A DNA stretch of 64,000 bases from LZORAL124-50-18 sp051208045 (GTDB lineage Bacteria > Pseudomonadota > Gammaproteobacteria > Pseudomonadales > Oleiphilaceae). The notes under the pieces were generated by a model. The model had not been told where the DNA came from, did not search any database, and saw only the letters and a list, made by a program, of their open reading frames with translations. Made by a program: the position numbers and the translations under genes. Below are positions 32,911-41,264 of this stretch, one piece after another (position 1 is the first letter of the stretch; every line of letters begins with the position of its first letter). Location: the NCBI GenBank assembly GCA_051208045.1, contig JBPJFY010000002.1, forward strand, positions 310,001-374,000, written 5' to 3'.

Positions 32911-33440
32911 GATGGGGTCTCACAAATCAGTTTTTCAATGCGTAATGCGGTAATTTTAGCCTGTTCTTCGGCGGCGATGGCCAATTCCTGGGACCGTGTG
33001 TTCTGAAGCCGGACGGTGAGCAGGTGCAGCATCTCTTCCGCGCTTTTCCCGGTAGCGAACACGATAAAGATGAACCCGTTTTGCCGTTCATAGCGCGCAT
33101 TCCCCTCGGCCAGTGCGTGTAGGGTGGCTTCGCTGGCGGCTTGTACTGCCTGCTGTTCACCGGCAGCGAGGGCGTGTGTCTGGGCATATTTGGCGCGCAA
33201 ACTGTGGACATCACCAATTTTCGGATGGCCTTCGAAGGCTGCCAGATAGTCCGGCTCGGCCAGTGTTTGCCAGAGTGTGGCGGCGGTTGCCTGCATGTCG
33301 TTCAGGGACGCAAACGGTCGCGCCCGAACCATGCCTTCTACCCAGCGCGAGGCGGCACAGCAGGTGACGAGATGAGCACTGGCTTCCGCCTCAGTGAGGG
33401 CGTTCAATTCCGTCAGGGTCATCGACTGTACCGGGCTCAT
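32907..33440 (-). CDS. uraD: OHCU decarboxylase
   Basis: A 177-residue helical enzyme converting 2-oxo-4-hydroxy-4-carboxy-5-ureidoimidazoline to S-allantoin. The catalytic-histidine region EGHPKIGD is present, followed by the E-Q-A...L...N-x-Y-x-x-x-x-G-F-I-F-I pattern (NARYERQNGFIFIVFATGKS). It is a stand-alone protein, unlike some pseudomonad versions fused to allantoinase. Overlaps allantoicase and uraH by 4 bases each. Confidence 0.94.
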   Translation of the reverse strand: MSPVQSMTLTELNALTEAEASAHLVTCCAASRWVEGMVRARPFASLNDMQATAATLWQTLAEPDYLAAFEGHPKIGDVHSLRAKYAQTHALAAGEQQAVQAASEATLHALAEGNARYERQNGFIFIVFATGKSAEEMLHLLTVRLQNTRSQELAIAAEEQAKITALRIEKLICETPS

Positions 33441-34555
33441 ATGTCAGGAGTGCCCCCTGCCGTGTGCAGACAGCCAAACAGACGCAATCGGCTGACGCCC
33501 CCATCCGGGTAAATGTGCAAGCGTACGTGAGAATACACTGCTTCGGGATGTTGAATCTCCGAGGCAAACGGGTGCTCCTGGTCTGCGTGCAGTCGCGTGC
33601 GCGGCAGAATGGTTTGCCAGGGGAGTTCGGGCAGCGGGTCGCCCGGGGTAAGTCGATCCAGTTGTGCGATATCGGCCTCGCTGAGGTCAGCACCCTCAAG
33701 ATGGAAGCTCTCCGGGTAGTTGCCTTTGAAATGGGCGGTGTCTATGAGCACCTGGTGCAAACGCCCGCGACCGGCGAGTTTCAGCAACAGCCAGTCGGTG
33801 GGGCGATCCAGGTCCGGATTACCGGTGGGGCGGCGACGTTTGGTCTCCCAGCCATCGGCCATGGAATCGCTTCGCCCGGGCATCACGAGGTTGTGCATAT
33901 CACTGAAAAACATATCCGAGCAGGCCAGCGGTTTTGCGCCGTTGATGAGGCTCGCGAGGTCCATAGGGGTGTCGGGCCGCAGCGGATGCTGCGCCGGGAT
34001 CACCTCGCCATACACGCGCAATCGAGCGACGCCCCCATCGGGGTAGATGTGAAAGCGGATGTGTGTCCACCCCGTGTCCGGTGGGTGCGTCCCCGATGAG
34101 CCCGGGGGAATATCCAACAGGTTTTCCATGCCTGGTTGCACGGCCGTTTTGGGCAGAATTTCCTGCCATACCGTCGCGTCATTGGGCTCACCGGAAATGG
34201 CACAGGCCTCCAGAGAAACCGCCTGGGGCGCATTGCCGAGAAAGTGGTGCGTATCGGCGTTGATGCCGATGATTTTGCCCGCAGCTCCCAGTCGTAACAC
34301 ACACCAGTCGTGATCATAACCGTCGGCACAGGTGCCATCTTCCCGGAATCGTCGTCGACGAGACTCCCAGCCATCCATCCACTTGCCTCGGTCGGTGTAC
34401 TTGTCGTCGATGAATATGGCTGGCCCCGGCTTGATGAGATTGTCCATTTCTGCGAAAAAGTCATCGGTGCAGTAGAGGGTCTGTCCGCCAAGGCGTGCCG
34501 CAGCGAGATCGACAAAGTGGTGGGAGAAGCGGTTGTGTTCAATGCGTGTCGCCAT
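33437..34555 (-). CDS. alc: allantoicase
   Basis: A 372-residue enzyme hydrolysing allantoate to ureidoglycolate and urea. Two homologous allantoicase repeats are visible. The first has VDLAAARLGG and DDFFAEMDNLIKPG, then DGWESRRRR; the second has SLINGAKPLACSDMFFSDMHNLVMPG and DGWETKRRR. The ATG at 34555 is used because the longer open frame upstream lies inside xdhC. It begins 5 bases after the xdhC stop. Its presence means that degradation proceeds through allantoate. Confidence 0.94.
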   Translation of the reverse strand: MATRIEHNRFSHHFVDLAAARLGGQTLYCTDDFFAEMDNLIKPGPAIFIDDKYTDRGKWMDGWESRRRRFREDGTCADGYDHDWCVLRLGAAGKIIGINADTHHFLGNAPQAVSLEACAISGEPNDATVWQEILPKTAVQPGMENLLDIPPGSSGTHPPDTGWTHIRFHIYPDGGVARLRVYGEVIPAQHPLRPDTPMDLASLINGAKPLACSDMFFSDMHNLVMPGRSDSMADGWETKRRRPTGNPDLDRPTDWLLLKLAGRGRLHQVLIDTAHFKGNYPESFHLEGADLSEADIAQLDRLTPGDPLPELPWQTILPRTRLHADQEHPFASEIQHPEAVYSHVRLHIYPDGGVSRLRLFGCLHTAGGTPDI

Positions 34556-34560
34556 GGGCG

Positions 34561-35451
34561 TCAGGATTCCTTGGGGTCGGTAATAGAGAGCCGGTAACCG
34601 GTGCCGTGGGTGTCTATCGGCTGTTGAAATCTTTGCTTCAGGGTTTTCCAGCTGATCCCGGTGCGGGCAGGTGTGTCCGGCTGTTGTGCCTGTCTCAGCG
34701 CAATTAAACGACCAGCGAGGGAAACGGCCACTTCCATGGGGTGCTTCCCTGGCACCTCTGATAGGCCTGCCGGGCACTCCAGTCGTTGGAGGGCCGACTC
34801 GGAATAGCCGCGATGTGTCAGGCGCTGTCGGAATCGTTGTGCTTTGGTGTGCGAACCAATGAGACCCAGGTAGGGCAGGTCGTCCCGATTCAGTACTCGC
34901 AGGCAAATATCATAATCCAGTTGATGATTCTGTGTGAGCACCAGGACATGGCTGCCGGGGGATAACTGAGGCACTTCTTCCGCCGGTTGATCGGCCAAAA
35001 TGGGCACCACGTTGGGCGGCAGTGGTTCCGGAAACTGCCCGGCCCGGTTGTCAATCCAGTGCACTCGGCAGGGCAGCTCTGCCATAATCCTGATCAGCGC
35101 CTGTGCCACGTGGCCTGCGCCAAACACCACGACGGGAAACGCCGATGGGAACTGCTCAAACAGCACGGTCACGCTGCCCCCGCAACACTGGCCGAGAGAC
35201 GCGCCCAACGGAAAGTGATGAATCTCCTGCGCGGCTTTTGGCTGTAACAGCAATTGGCGCGCGTGCGTGATGATCGAAAACTCCAGCTGCCCTCCACCGA
35301 TGGTATCCCAGCTGGATTCACCGGTGATGACCATTTTCGTACCGCTGTCTCGCGGGGTCGATCCTGCCGCCCCCAGGACGGTGATCAGAACGAACGATTC
35401 GCCCGCGCTCTGGCAGTGCTGCGCGGCTTCGGCCCAGTTCAGGGTGCGCAT
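34561..35451 (-). CDS. xdhC: xanthine dehydrogenase accessory protein
   Basis: A 296-residue XdhC/CoxI protein, which binds, sulfurates and inserts the molybdenum cofactor into xanthine dehydrogenase. The N-terminal AGSTPRDSGTKMVI and IGGGQLEF motifs and the Rossmann-like C-terminal half (VVFGAGHVAQALIRI, YLGLIGSHTKAQRFRQRL) are clear. The ATG at 35451 overlaps the end of xdhB by 13 bases. Confidence 0.94.
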   Translation of the reverse strand: MRTLNWAEAAQHCQSAGESFVLITVLGAAGSTPRDSGTKMVITGESSWDTIGGGQLEFSIITHARQLLLQPKAAQEIHHFPLGASLGQCCGGSVTVLFEQFPSAFPVVVFGAGHVAQALIRIMAELPCRVHWIDNRAGQFPEPLPPNVVPILADQPAEEVPQLSPGSHVLVLTQNHQLDYDICLRVLNRDDLPYLGLIGSHTKAQRFRQRLTHRGYSESALQRLECPAGLSEVPGKHPMEVAVSLAGRLIALRQAQQPDTPARTGISWKTLKQRFQQPIDTHGTGYRLSITDPKES

Positions 35452-37856
35452 GTGTCGTCTCCCCCGGAGGATTGCCAGGCGTGAGTTGCCCGCACGGCCC
35501 GCAGGACTTCTTCCGGTGTGGCGGGCGCGTTCATGGGCGGGCTGTAGCGGTAATCGGCCAGACTGGCCACGGCATCCCGCAAGGCGCACCACACGGAAAT
35601 CGCCAGTATGAAGGGCGGCTCCCCCACGGCCTTTGAGTGGTATATGGTGGCCTCTTCGTTGGGGTGGTTCTCCAGTAATTGCACATGAAACTCTTCGGGC
35701 AGGTCCCCGAGAGTCGGAATCTTGTAATTTGCCGGGCTGTTGCTTGTCAGTTTCCCGGTATCGTCCCACAGCAGTTCTTCCGAGGTGAGCCAGCCCATGC
35801 CCTGAATAAAGCCGCCTTCAATCTGGCCAATATCGAGTGCAGGGTTGAGGGACTGCCCGGCGTCATGGAGAATGTCCACCCGCAGTACTTTGTGTTCCCC
35901 CGTGAGTGTATCGATGATGACTTCTGAGAGTGCCGCGCCGTGGGCAAAATAGTAGAACGGACGTCCCCGGCCTGTGTTGCGATCGTAATGAATCTTTGGC
36001 GTTTTGTAAAAGCCCGTGGCGGATAAAGACACACGCGCCAGATACGCCTGCTGCACGAGTTCCGCGAAGGGAATCCGCTGTGGTTCATTCGCACGGGTGA
36101 TCACCAGATGATTGTCGGCGAAGTGGAGCTGGTCTTCGGGGGTGTCGTAGTGCGCTGAGGCAAAGGCAATGAGGCGCTGTTTGAGTGTGTTGCAGGCATC
36201 CAGCGCGGCCATGCCGTTGAGATCTGCGCCGGAGGAGGCTGCCGTGGGGGAAGCATTGGGCACTTTGTCGGTGCGGGTGGCAGGCACCTGGATTCGGTCC
36301 AGATCCACCTGAAAGACCTCGGCAACCACCTGGGCTACCTTTGTGAACAGCCCCTGGCCCATTTCTGTGCCGCCGTGGTTGAGATGAATACTGCCGTCGG
36401 TATAGATATGCACCAGCGCACCCGCCTGATTCAGGTGCGCCACGGTGAATGAAATACCGAATTTTACCGGTGTTAAAGCGAGCCCTTTTCTCAGATAGGG
36501 GTGGTGCTGGTTGAAGTCGCGGATCGCGGCTTGCCGGGCCGTATAGGCGGCCTGTTCTGCCAGGTGGCGCATCATGTGTGGCAGCGGATTGTGTTCGATT
36601 GTCTGGCCGTAGTGCGTTTGATTTCTGGGGCTGGGCCGGCCGTCGGCATCGATCACGGTGTCGTGTTTGACGCCGTACAGATTACGCAGGCGAATGGTCA
36701 GTGGATCTTCACCGAGATGGCGAGCAATGTCGTCCATCATGCACTCTGCGGCCATCATCCCCTGCGGCCCGCCAAAGCCACGGAAGGCGGTATTGGAGAC
36801 CGTATGGGTTTTACACCGATGACCGGTGATTCGGGCGGCATTCAAACAGTAGGCGTTGTCGGCATGGAACATCGCACGATCGACAATAGCGTCCGACAGA
36901 TCCGGCGAGTAGCCGCACTTGGCGGCCAGATCCATGATCACTCCCTGAATCACACCCGCCTCCGAAAAGCCAACCTGATAGCGATTGTGGAAATCATGGC
37001 GCTTGCCGGTCATCACCATATCGTCCTGGCGTACCATGCGGAACTTCACAGGGCAACCGGTTTTGTGCGCCGCGAGTGCTGCGAGACAGGCCAGCGAGGC
37101 GGCCTGCGTTTCTTTCCCCCCAAACGCCCCCCCCATACGTCGCACTTCCACTTGCACCTGATTGAAGGGGAGGGCGAGTACTTCGGCCACCAGTTTCTGT
37201 AACTCCCCGGGGTGTTGGCTGGAAGCATAGATGGTCATGCCCCCATTTTCCTCCGGCAGGGCACAGGCAATCTGCCCTTCCAGGTAAAAATGTTCCTGAC
37301 CCCGCAGATAGATTTCGCCAGTCAGTTGATGTGCGGATCGCGCGATGGCCGCCGTGGCGTCGCCGGTCTGCTGCTGATGTGCGGGTCGGACAAAACTTTG
37401 CGCAGCCATCGCCTGCTCGATGCTGAGTATCGCAGGCAGCGGGGTGTACTCGATTATCGCTCGCTTCACCGCCCGTCGTGCAGCCAGTAACGACCGCGCG
37501 GCGACGGCAAACAGTGGCTGCCCCACATAGTCAACTGCCTCGTTGGCCAGCAGGGGGTCGCCCGGGAATACCGGGCCAATGTCTGCTTTACCCGGCACAT
37601 CGGCCAGGGTGAGCACCGCCACCACGCCGTCGGACGCGGCCACCGGAGTCAGATCCATGTGATTAATCCGGGCATGCGCCTGGGTGCTGAGACCGACCGC
37701 CAGATGCAGCAGATTCGACGGCTCGGGCAGATCGTCAACATAGCGAGCCTCTCCGGTCACGTGCAAGCGCGCACTCTCATGCGGGTGCGCGCTGCCCACG
37801 CCGCCTGAGCGGCTTGGCGTTGATGCCTGTGGGGTGACCGGGGTCAGGTTACGCAT
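35439..37856 (-). CDS. xdhB: xanthine dehydrogenase, molybdopterin-binding subunit
   Basis: An 805-residue catalytic subunit oxidising hypoxanthine and xanthine to urate. Key regions are visible: GQEHFYLEGQ, RMGGAFGGKE, SNTAFRGFGGPQGM, NHGGTEMGQGLFTK, and the late KAVGEPPF containing the active-site glutamate. The ATG at 37856 has GGAG 7 bases upstream; an ATG 7 codons earlier is less likely. It overlaps xdhA by 8 bases. Confidence 0.95.
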   Translation of the reverse strand: MRNLTPVTPQASTPSRSGGVGSAHPHESARLHVTGEARYVDDLPEPSNLLHLAVGLSTQAHARINHMDLTPVAASDGVVAVLTLADVPGKADIGPVFPGDPLLANEAVDYVGQPLFAVAARSLLAARRAVKRAIIEYTPLPAILSIEQAMAAQSFVRPAHQQQTGDATAAIARSAHQLTGEIYLRGQEHFYLEGQIACALPEENGGMTIYASSQHPGELQKLVAEVLALPFNQVQVEVRRMGGAFGGKETQAASLACLAALAAHKTGCPVKFRMVRQDDMVMTGKRHDFHNRYQVGFSEAGVIQGVIMDLAAKCGYSPDLSDAIVDRAMFHADNAYCLNAARITGHRCKTHTVSNTAFRGFGGPQGMMAAECMMDDIARHLGEDPLTIRLRNLYGVKHDTVIDADGRPSPRNQTHYGQTIEHNPLPHMMRHLAEQAAYTARQAAIRDFNQHHPYLRKGLALTPVKFGISFTVAHLNQAGALVHIYTDGSIHLNHGGTEMGQGLFTKVAQVVAEVFQVDLDRIQVPATRTDKVPNASPTAASSGADLNGMAALDACNTLKQRLIAFASAHYDTPEDQLHFADNHLVITRANEPQRIPFAELVQQAYLARVSLSATGFYKTPKIHYDRNTGRGRPFYYFAHGAALSEVIIDTLTGEHKVLRVDILHDAGQSLNPALDIGQIEGGFIQGMGWLTSEELLWDDTGKLTSNSPANYKIPTLGDLPEEFHVQLLENHPNEEATIYHSKAVGEPPFILAISVWCALRDAVASLADYRYSPPMNAPATPEEVLRAVRATHAWQSSGGDDTCAP

Positions 37857-39315
37857 AAGCGTCTCCAAAATCCTCAATGCGTGCGGGTGGGCCCGTTCGG
37901 GTGTGGGGTGTCGTCATTTCATAGTAGCACTTGATGAGTAATCCCTTGGCACTTTCGATGCGGTAGGTGCCGCTGGCCCGCACGTCAGAAATCGGTTGGA
38001 AGTCGGAGTCGAGGGCCTGTGCGGCGGCGTCAAAACTCGCCCGGGTGAGTGGGCGTCCCGTCAGCGTGGCTTCCAGATGGGGGGCTGCCCTGGGAATCGC
38101 CGCCATGCCCCCCAGCCCCGTATGGGCGGCGGTGATCACCTGTTTTTGCTCGCGTTGTTCTAAATTTTGTTCCACGTTTTTTTCCACGCGAAGTTTTATC
38201 GCCAGTAACACGGTGGAAATGTCATCTTCAATCCGTTTGCTGAGTTTGAAGACTTTCAGCGTTTCTGCCGGGTGCAGTTTGGGAATACGAATCGCTCTGA
38301 GGTACTCGCCTGGCTGAAGCGCGGTCGTTTTATAGCCGAGGAAAAACTGATGAATTGGCAGCGTGCGAACGCCGTGGAGACTGGCCAGTTCCACTTCTGC
38401 CTGCAGAGCAATCAATACCGGAGGGGTATCGCCCACCGGGGACGCATTGGCGACATTGCCCCCCAGGGTGCCCAGATTGCGAATCTGCAGGGAACCCAGG
38501 CGTCGCAGCAATCGGCCAAACTCAGGGAAATGCTGGAGCAGCAGCGGCTCAACCTGTGTGTACGTGCAGGCGGCTCCGATCACCAAGGCTGTGTCGGTTT
38601 CCTCACACTGTGTGAGGGACTGGATCGCTCCGAGAGCCACCAGATGGGGCAAGGGCTTCAGTTGCTGGGTCACTTCCAGCGCGAGGTCGGTACCTCCGGC
38701 AATCAGCCGGGTATCCGGATGTTGGGCCAGGTGCGCTCGAAGCTCTGCCTCACTGGTGATGGTTGCTGATCCCCCAGCGGTGCACACCCCCTCAGGGTGC
38801 CACAACTGAACCGGGGGGGCGTCCCGCAGTTGACGCGCTGCTGCCAGAATGGGGCGGTAACCGGTGCAACGGCAAAGGTTACCCGCCAGTGCGCTGCGAA
38901 TGTCCGCATCGGTTAGCGCTCTTTGGGTTGCCTGAGCACGGTCATGCAGGGCTGCCAGAGACATGACAATGCCGGGTGTACAAAATCCGCATTGTGCGCC
39001 ATGATGATCGATCAGTGCCTGTTGCGCCGGGTGAAGGGGGGAATGGCTCAAGTCTGCCAGAGCATCCACGGTGATGACCGATTTCCCCTCGATCTGCACC
39101 AGGAGCAGCAGGCAACTATTCACTGCCTGATAATGCCAGCGGTCATCGGTTGCGTGTTCGCCCAGCAGAACGGTGCACGCACCGCAGTCCCCCGAGGCGC
39201 AGCCTTCCTTCGTTCCTCTGAGTGTCGGGTGGGCACGAATCGTAGACAGCAGTGTCTGATCAGCGTACTCGGCAGGCAGAGTGTGTTTCGTTCCGTTTAA
39301 ATAAAAGGCAATCAT
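37849..39315 (-). CDS. xdhA: xanthine dehydrogenase, FeS/FAD small subunit
   Basis: A 488-residue electron-transfer subunit. The plant-type [2Fe-2S] ligands lie in GTKEGCASGDCGAC (about residues 34-47). The second cluster is in QCGFCTPGIV and LCRCTGYRPI. A FAD-binding domain starts near residue 180 (TRLIAGGTDLALEV, LGTLGGNVANASPVGD). AGGAATCG precedes the ATG, with a good sigma70-type promoter upstream. First gene of the nine-gene purine operon. Confidence 0.95.
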   Translation of the reverse strand: MIAFYLNGTKHTLPAEYADQTLLSTIRAHPTLRGTKEGCASGDCGACTVLLGEHATDDRWHYQAVNSCLLLLVQIEGKSVITVDALADLSHSPLHPAQQALIDHHGAQCGFCTPGIVMSLAALHDRAQATQRALTDADIRSALAGNLCRCTGYRPILAAARQLRDAPPVQLWHPEGVCTAGGSATITSEAELRAHLAQHPDTRLIAGGTDLALEVTQQLKPLPHLVALGAIQSLTQCEETDTALVIGAACTYTQVEPLLLQHFPEFGRLLRRLGSLQIRNLGTLGGNVANASPVGDTPPVLIALQAEVELASLHGVRTLPIHQFFLGYKTTALQPGEYLRAIRIPKLHPAETLKVFKLSKRIEDDISTVLLAIKLRVEKNVEQNLEQREQKQVITAAHTGLGGMAAIPRAAPHLEATLTGRPLTRASFDAAAQALDSDFQPISDVRASGTYRIESAKGLLIKCYYEMTTPHTRTGPPARIEDFGDAYA

Positions 39316-39350
39316 TTGCGATTCCTGGCTAAGCCGAACCCGATGTATTC

Positions 39351-39379
39351 ATCATACTGCCGCTCTCCCTCCGAATCAA
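39351..39379 (-). promoter_or_regulatory. sigma70-type promoter of the xdh operon
   Basis: On the minus strand TTGATT (39374-39379) and TATGAT (39351-39356) are separated by exactly 17 bases. Initiation would be near 39344, giving a leader of about 29 bases before the xdhA ATG. A palindromic operator candidate stands 4 bases upstream of the -35. Confidence 0.6.
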
Positions 39380-39383
39380 TAAG

Positions 39384-39399
39384 TTAACCGAATGGTTAA
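39384..39399. promoter_or_regulatory. RutR-like operator candidate 1
   Basis: TTAACCGAATGGTTAA is a 6-4-6 palindrome that keeps the layout of the E. coli RutR consensus TTGACCA-N2-TGGTCAA. It matches 11 of the 14 fixed positions; the three differences are A for G at base 3, G for A at base 7 and T for C at base 14. It adjoins the -35 of the xdh operon. A RutR-like TetR regulator is encoded at 44607. Confidence 0.6.
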
Positions 39400-39478
39400 G
39401 TAATCTGCCGTTAGATTGGTTTTCAGTCTGCTCATTTTCTTTAAGGTTTTCGCATTTTACGTGATATAAGCACCAGAT

Positions 39479-39494
39479 TTGACTAGGTGGACAA
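39479..39494. promoter_or_regulatory. RutR-like operator candidate 2
   Basis: TTGACTAGGTGGACAA matches 12 of the 14 fixed positions of TTGACCA-N2-TGGTCAA. It lies 95 bases from candidate 1, about nine helical turns, and 8 bases downstream of a possible plus-strand -10 (TATAAG, 39465-39470). That position suits repression of the importer genes. Confidence 0.6.
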
Positions 39495-39712
39495 GAAGGC
39501 GATTCGGAATGGTGCAAATCCGTGGGGCGAATCGGGCTGGCATAAACCGATATTGGCTCCTCGGGGTATGCACGAAATAATTTCAATCTTCTGGCTTATC
39601 TGATAGCGTGTGCGTCTTCACCGTCGGTGATCATCCATCCGCTAAAAACTGTTTTCGTGAGTGAAGTTCAGGATTTTGGCAGGAAAGTTGCTCCCTGGCG
39701 CTTGTCCAAATA

Positions 39713-39723
39713 GTCAAGTTGAC
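39713..39723. promoter_or_regulatory. short palindrome at the importer start codon
   Basis: GTCAA-G-TTGAC is a perfect 11-base palindrome 3 bases before the ATG of the importer ATPase, where a ribosome-binding site would be expected and none is strong. It shares the GTCAA/TTGAC half-site with the two larger candidates. It may be chance. Confidence 0.3.
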
Positions 39724-39726
39724 CGA

Positions 39727-41262
39727 ATGAAGCGCATAGAATTACTGAACATCACCAAGCATTATCCTGGGTGCATTGCCAACCAGGATATTGATCTGAG
39801 TGTCGCCCCGGGCGAAATCCATGCGTTGCTGGGTGAAAACGGCGCCGGTAAAAGCACGTTGATGAAAATCATTTATGGCGTGGTCAAGCCGGATGGTGGG
39901 CAAATGCTCTGGGAAGGGCTGCCTGTGGAAATACGTGGCCCGGCACACGCGCGTGCCCTGGGCATCGGTATGGTGTTCCAGCATTTCTCGTTGTTTGAAA
40001 CCCTGACGGTGGCAGAAAACATTGCGCTCAGTCTCCCCGCCGCCGAGGCCAAACCGCTTTCCCGATTAAAAATGCGTATCGCTCAGGTGTCAGCGGATTA
40101 TGGGATGAAGTTGGACCCGGACCGCTATGTCCATACCTTGTCGATCGGTGAGCAGCAGCGCGTTGAAATTGTGCGTTGTCTGCTGCAAAACGTAAAACTG
40201 CTGATTCTGGATGAGCCTACCTCGGTATTGACGCCGCAGGAGGTCGATGCGCTGTTCACCACATTAAAGCAACTGGCAGCCCAGGGCTGCAGTATTTTAT
40301 TCATTTCTCACAAGCTGGACGAAGTACGCACGCTCTGTGACTCGGCGACCATTCTTCGGCAAGGGCAGCGAACCGGGGCGTGTGTTCCTGCGGACACCTC
40401 GACGGAGGCCATTGCGCGACTGATGGTGGGCGAGGACACCCCGTTAACGGAGCACTATACCCGGGCAGCGGGAAGCGCTCCGTTTTTGACGGTAGAGGAT
40501 TTGAGTCATCAATCGGGCGATCCGTTCGCCTGTGCGTTGAAAGCCGTGTCATTCGACGTGAAAGCGGGTGAAATCGTCGGGATTGCCGGTGTGGCTGGCA
40601 ATGGGCAGGAAGAGCTGCTGTCTCTGCTGAGCGGCGAAGCACGTACGCAGGCGCACCGGGTGCGTTTTGGCGATCAGCCGGTGGGAAATTTACCGCCAGA
40701 CAAGCGGCGTCAGGCCGGGTTGGGCTTTGTGCCGGAAGAACGGCTTGGTCGAGGCGCTGTGCCGGACATGTCGTTGGAAGAGAACAGTCTGCTCACCGGC
40801 TATCTCAGTGGATTGTCCCGAAACGGCTGGGTGCTTCGCCAGCGCGTCCGGGCGTTTGCGCACGAGGTGATCGAACGGTTTAATGTGAAAGCCTCGGGTA
40901 TGCGAGCTCAGGCGAAGTCGCTCTCGGGCGGCAACCTGCAAAAATTTATTATTGGCCGGGAAATATTACAGAGCCCCCGACTGCTGGTGTGTGCCCACCC
41001 CACCTGGGGTGTGGATATCGGTGCGGCGATCCTGATTCGACATGCCCTCATTGACCTGAGAGATCAAGGCTGTGCCATCCTGGTGGTGTCAGAAGACATT
41101 GATGAGTTGTATGCCATCAGTGATCGGATGGGCGCGCTTTGTGACGGTCGGTTGTCACCCGTGGTTGATGCCAGTTCATTGTCCATCAACCAGCTCGGAC
41201 AATGGATGGCCGGAGATTTTGGGGCTCAGGTCGATCCTGTATCATCCCGGGAGGTCGTGTGA
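39727..41262 (+). CDS. ABC importer ATP-binding protein (BMP-type nucleoside/purine)
   Basis: A 511-residue protein with two ABC domains, as in sugar- and nucleoside-type importers. The first has Walker A GENGAGKST (about residues 36-44), signature LSIGEQQRVEIVRCL and Walker B LLILDEPTS. The second has GVAGNGQEEL and LSGGNLQKFIIGRE. The ATG at 39727 gives the family-typical MKRIELLNITKHYPG start, though the ribosome-binding site is weak. With two permeases and a BMP-family binding protein it forms a complete importer, predicted from context to carry purines or nucleosides. Confidence 0.9.
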   Translation: MKRIELLNITKHYPGCIANQDIDLSVAPGEIHALLGENGAGKSTLMKIIYGVVKPDGGQMLWEGLPVEIRGPAHARALGIGMVFQHFSLFETLTVAENIALSLPAAEAKPLSRLKMRIAQVSADYGMKLDPDRYVHTLSIGEQQRVEIVRCLLQNVKLLILDEPTSVLTPQEVDALFTTLKQLAAQGCSILFISHKLDEVRTLCDSATILRQGQRTGACVPADTSTEAIARLMVGEDTPLTEHYTRAAGSAPFLTVEDLSHQSGDPFACALKAVSFDVKAGEIVGIAGVAGNGQEELLSLLSGEARTQAHRVRFGDQPVGNLPPDKRRQAGLGFVPEERLGRGAVPDMSLEENSLLTGYLSGLSRNGWVLRQRVRAFAHEVIERFNVKASGMRAQAKSLSGGNLQKFIIGREILQSPRLLVCAHPTWGVDIGAAILIRHALIDLRDQGCAILVVSEDIDELYAISDRMGALCDGRLSPVVDASSLSINQLGQWMAGDFGAQVDPVSSREVV

Positions 41263-41264
41263 GC

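Larger units (their letters stand above)
39316..39726. other. divergent control region between the xdh operon and ABC importer
   Basis: This 411-bp region has no protein gene. For the minus strand it contains -35 TTGATT (39374-39379), a 17-base spacer and -10 TATGAT (39351-39356). It also carries palindromes at 39384-39399 and 39479-39494 that resemble RutR sites, and a TATAAG at 39465-39470 that could be a -10 for plus-strand transcription. It probably controls both purine units. Confidence 0.6.

Noticed and set aside
36501..37202. A 233-codon plus-strand frame inside xdhB
   Set aside because: It is antisense to the conserved molybdopterin subunit with no start signal or domain.
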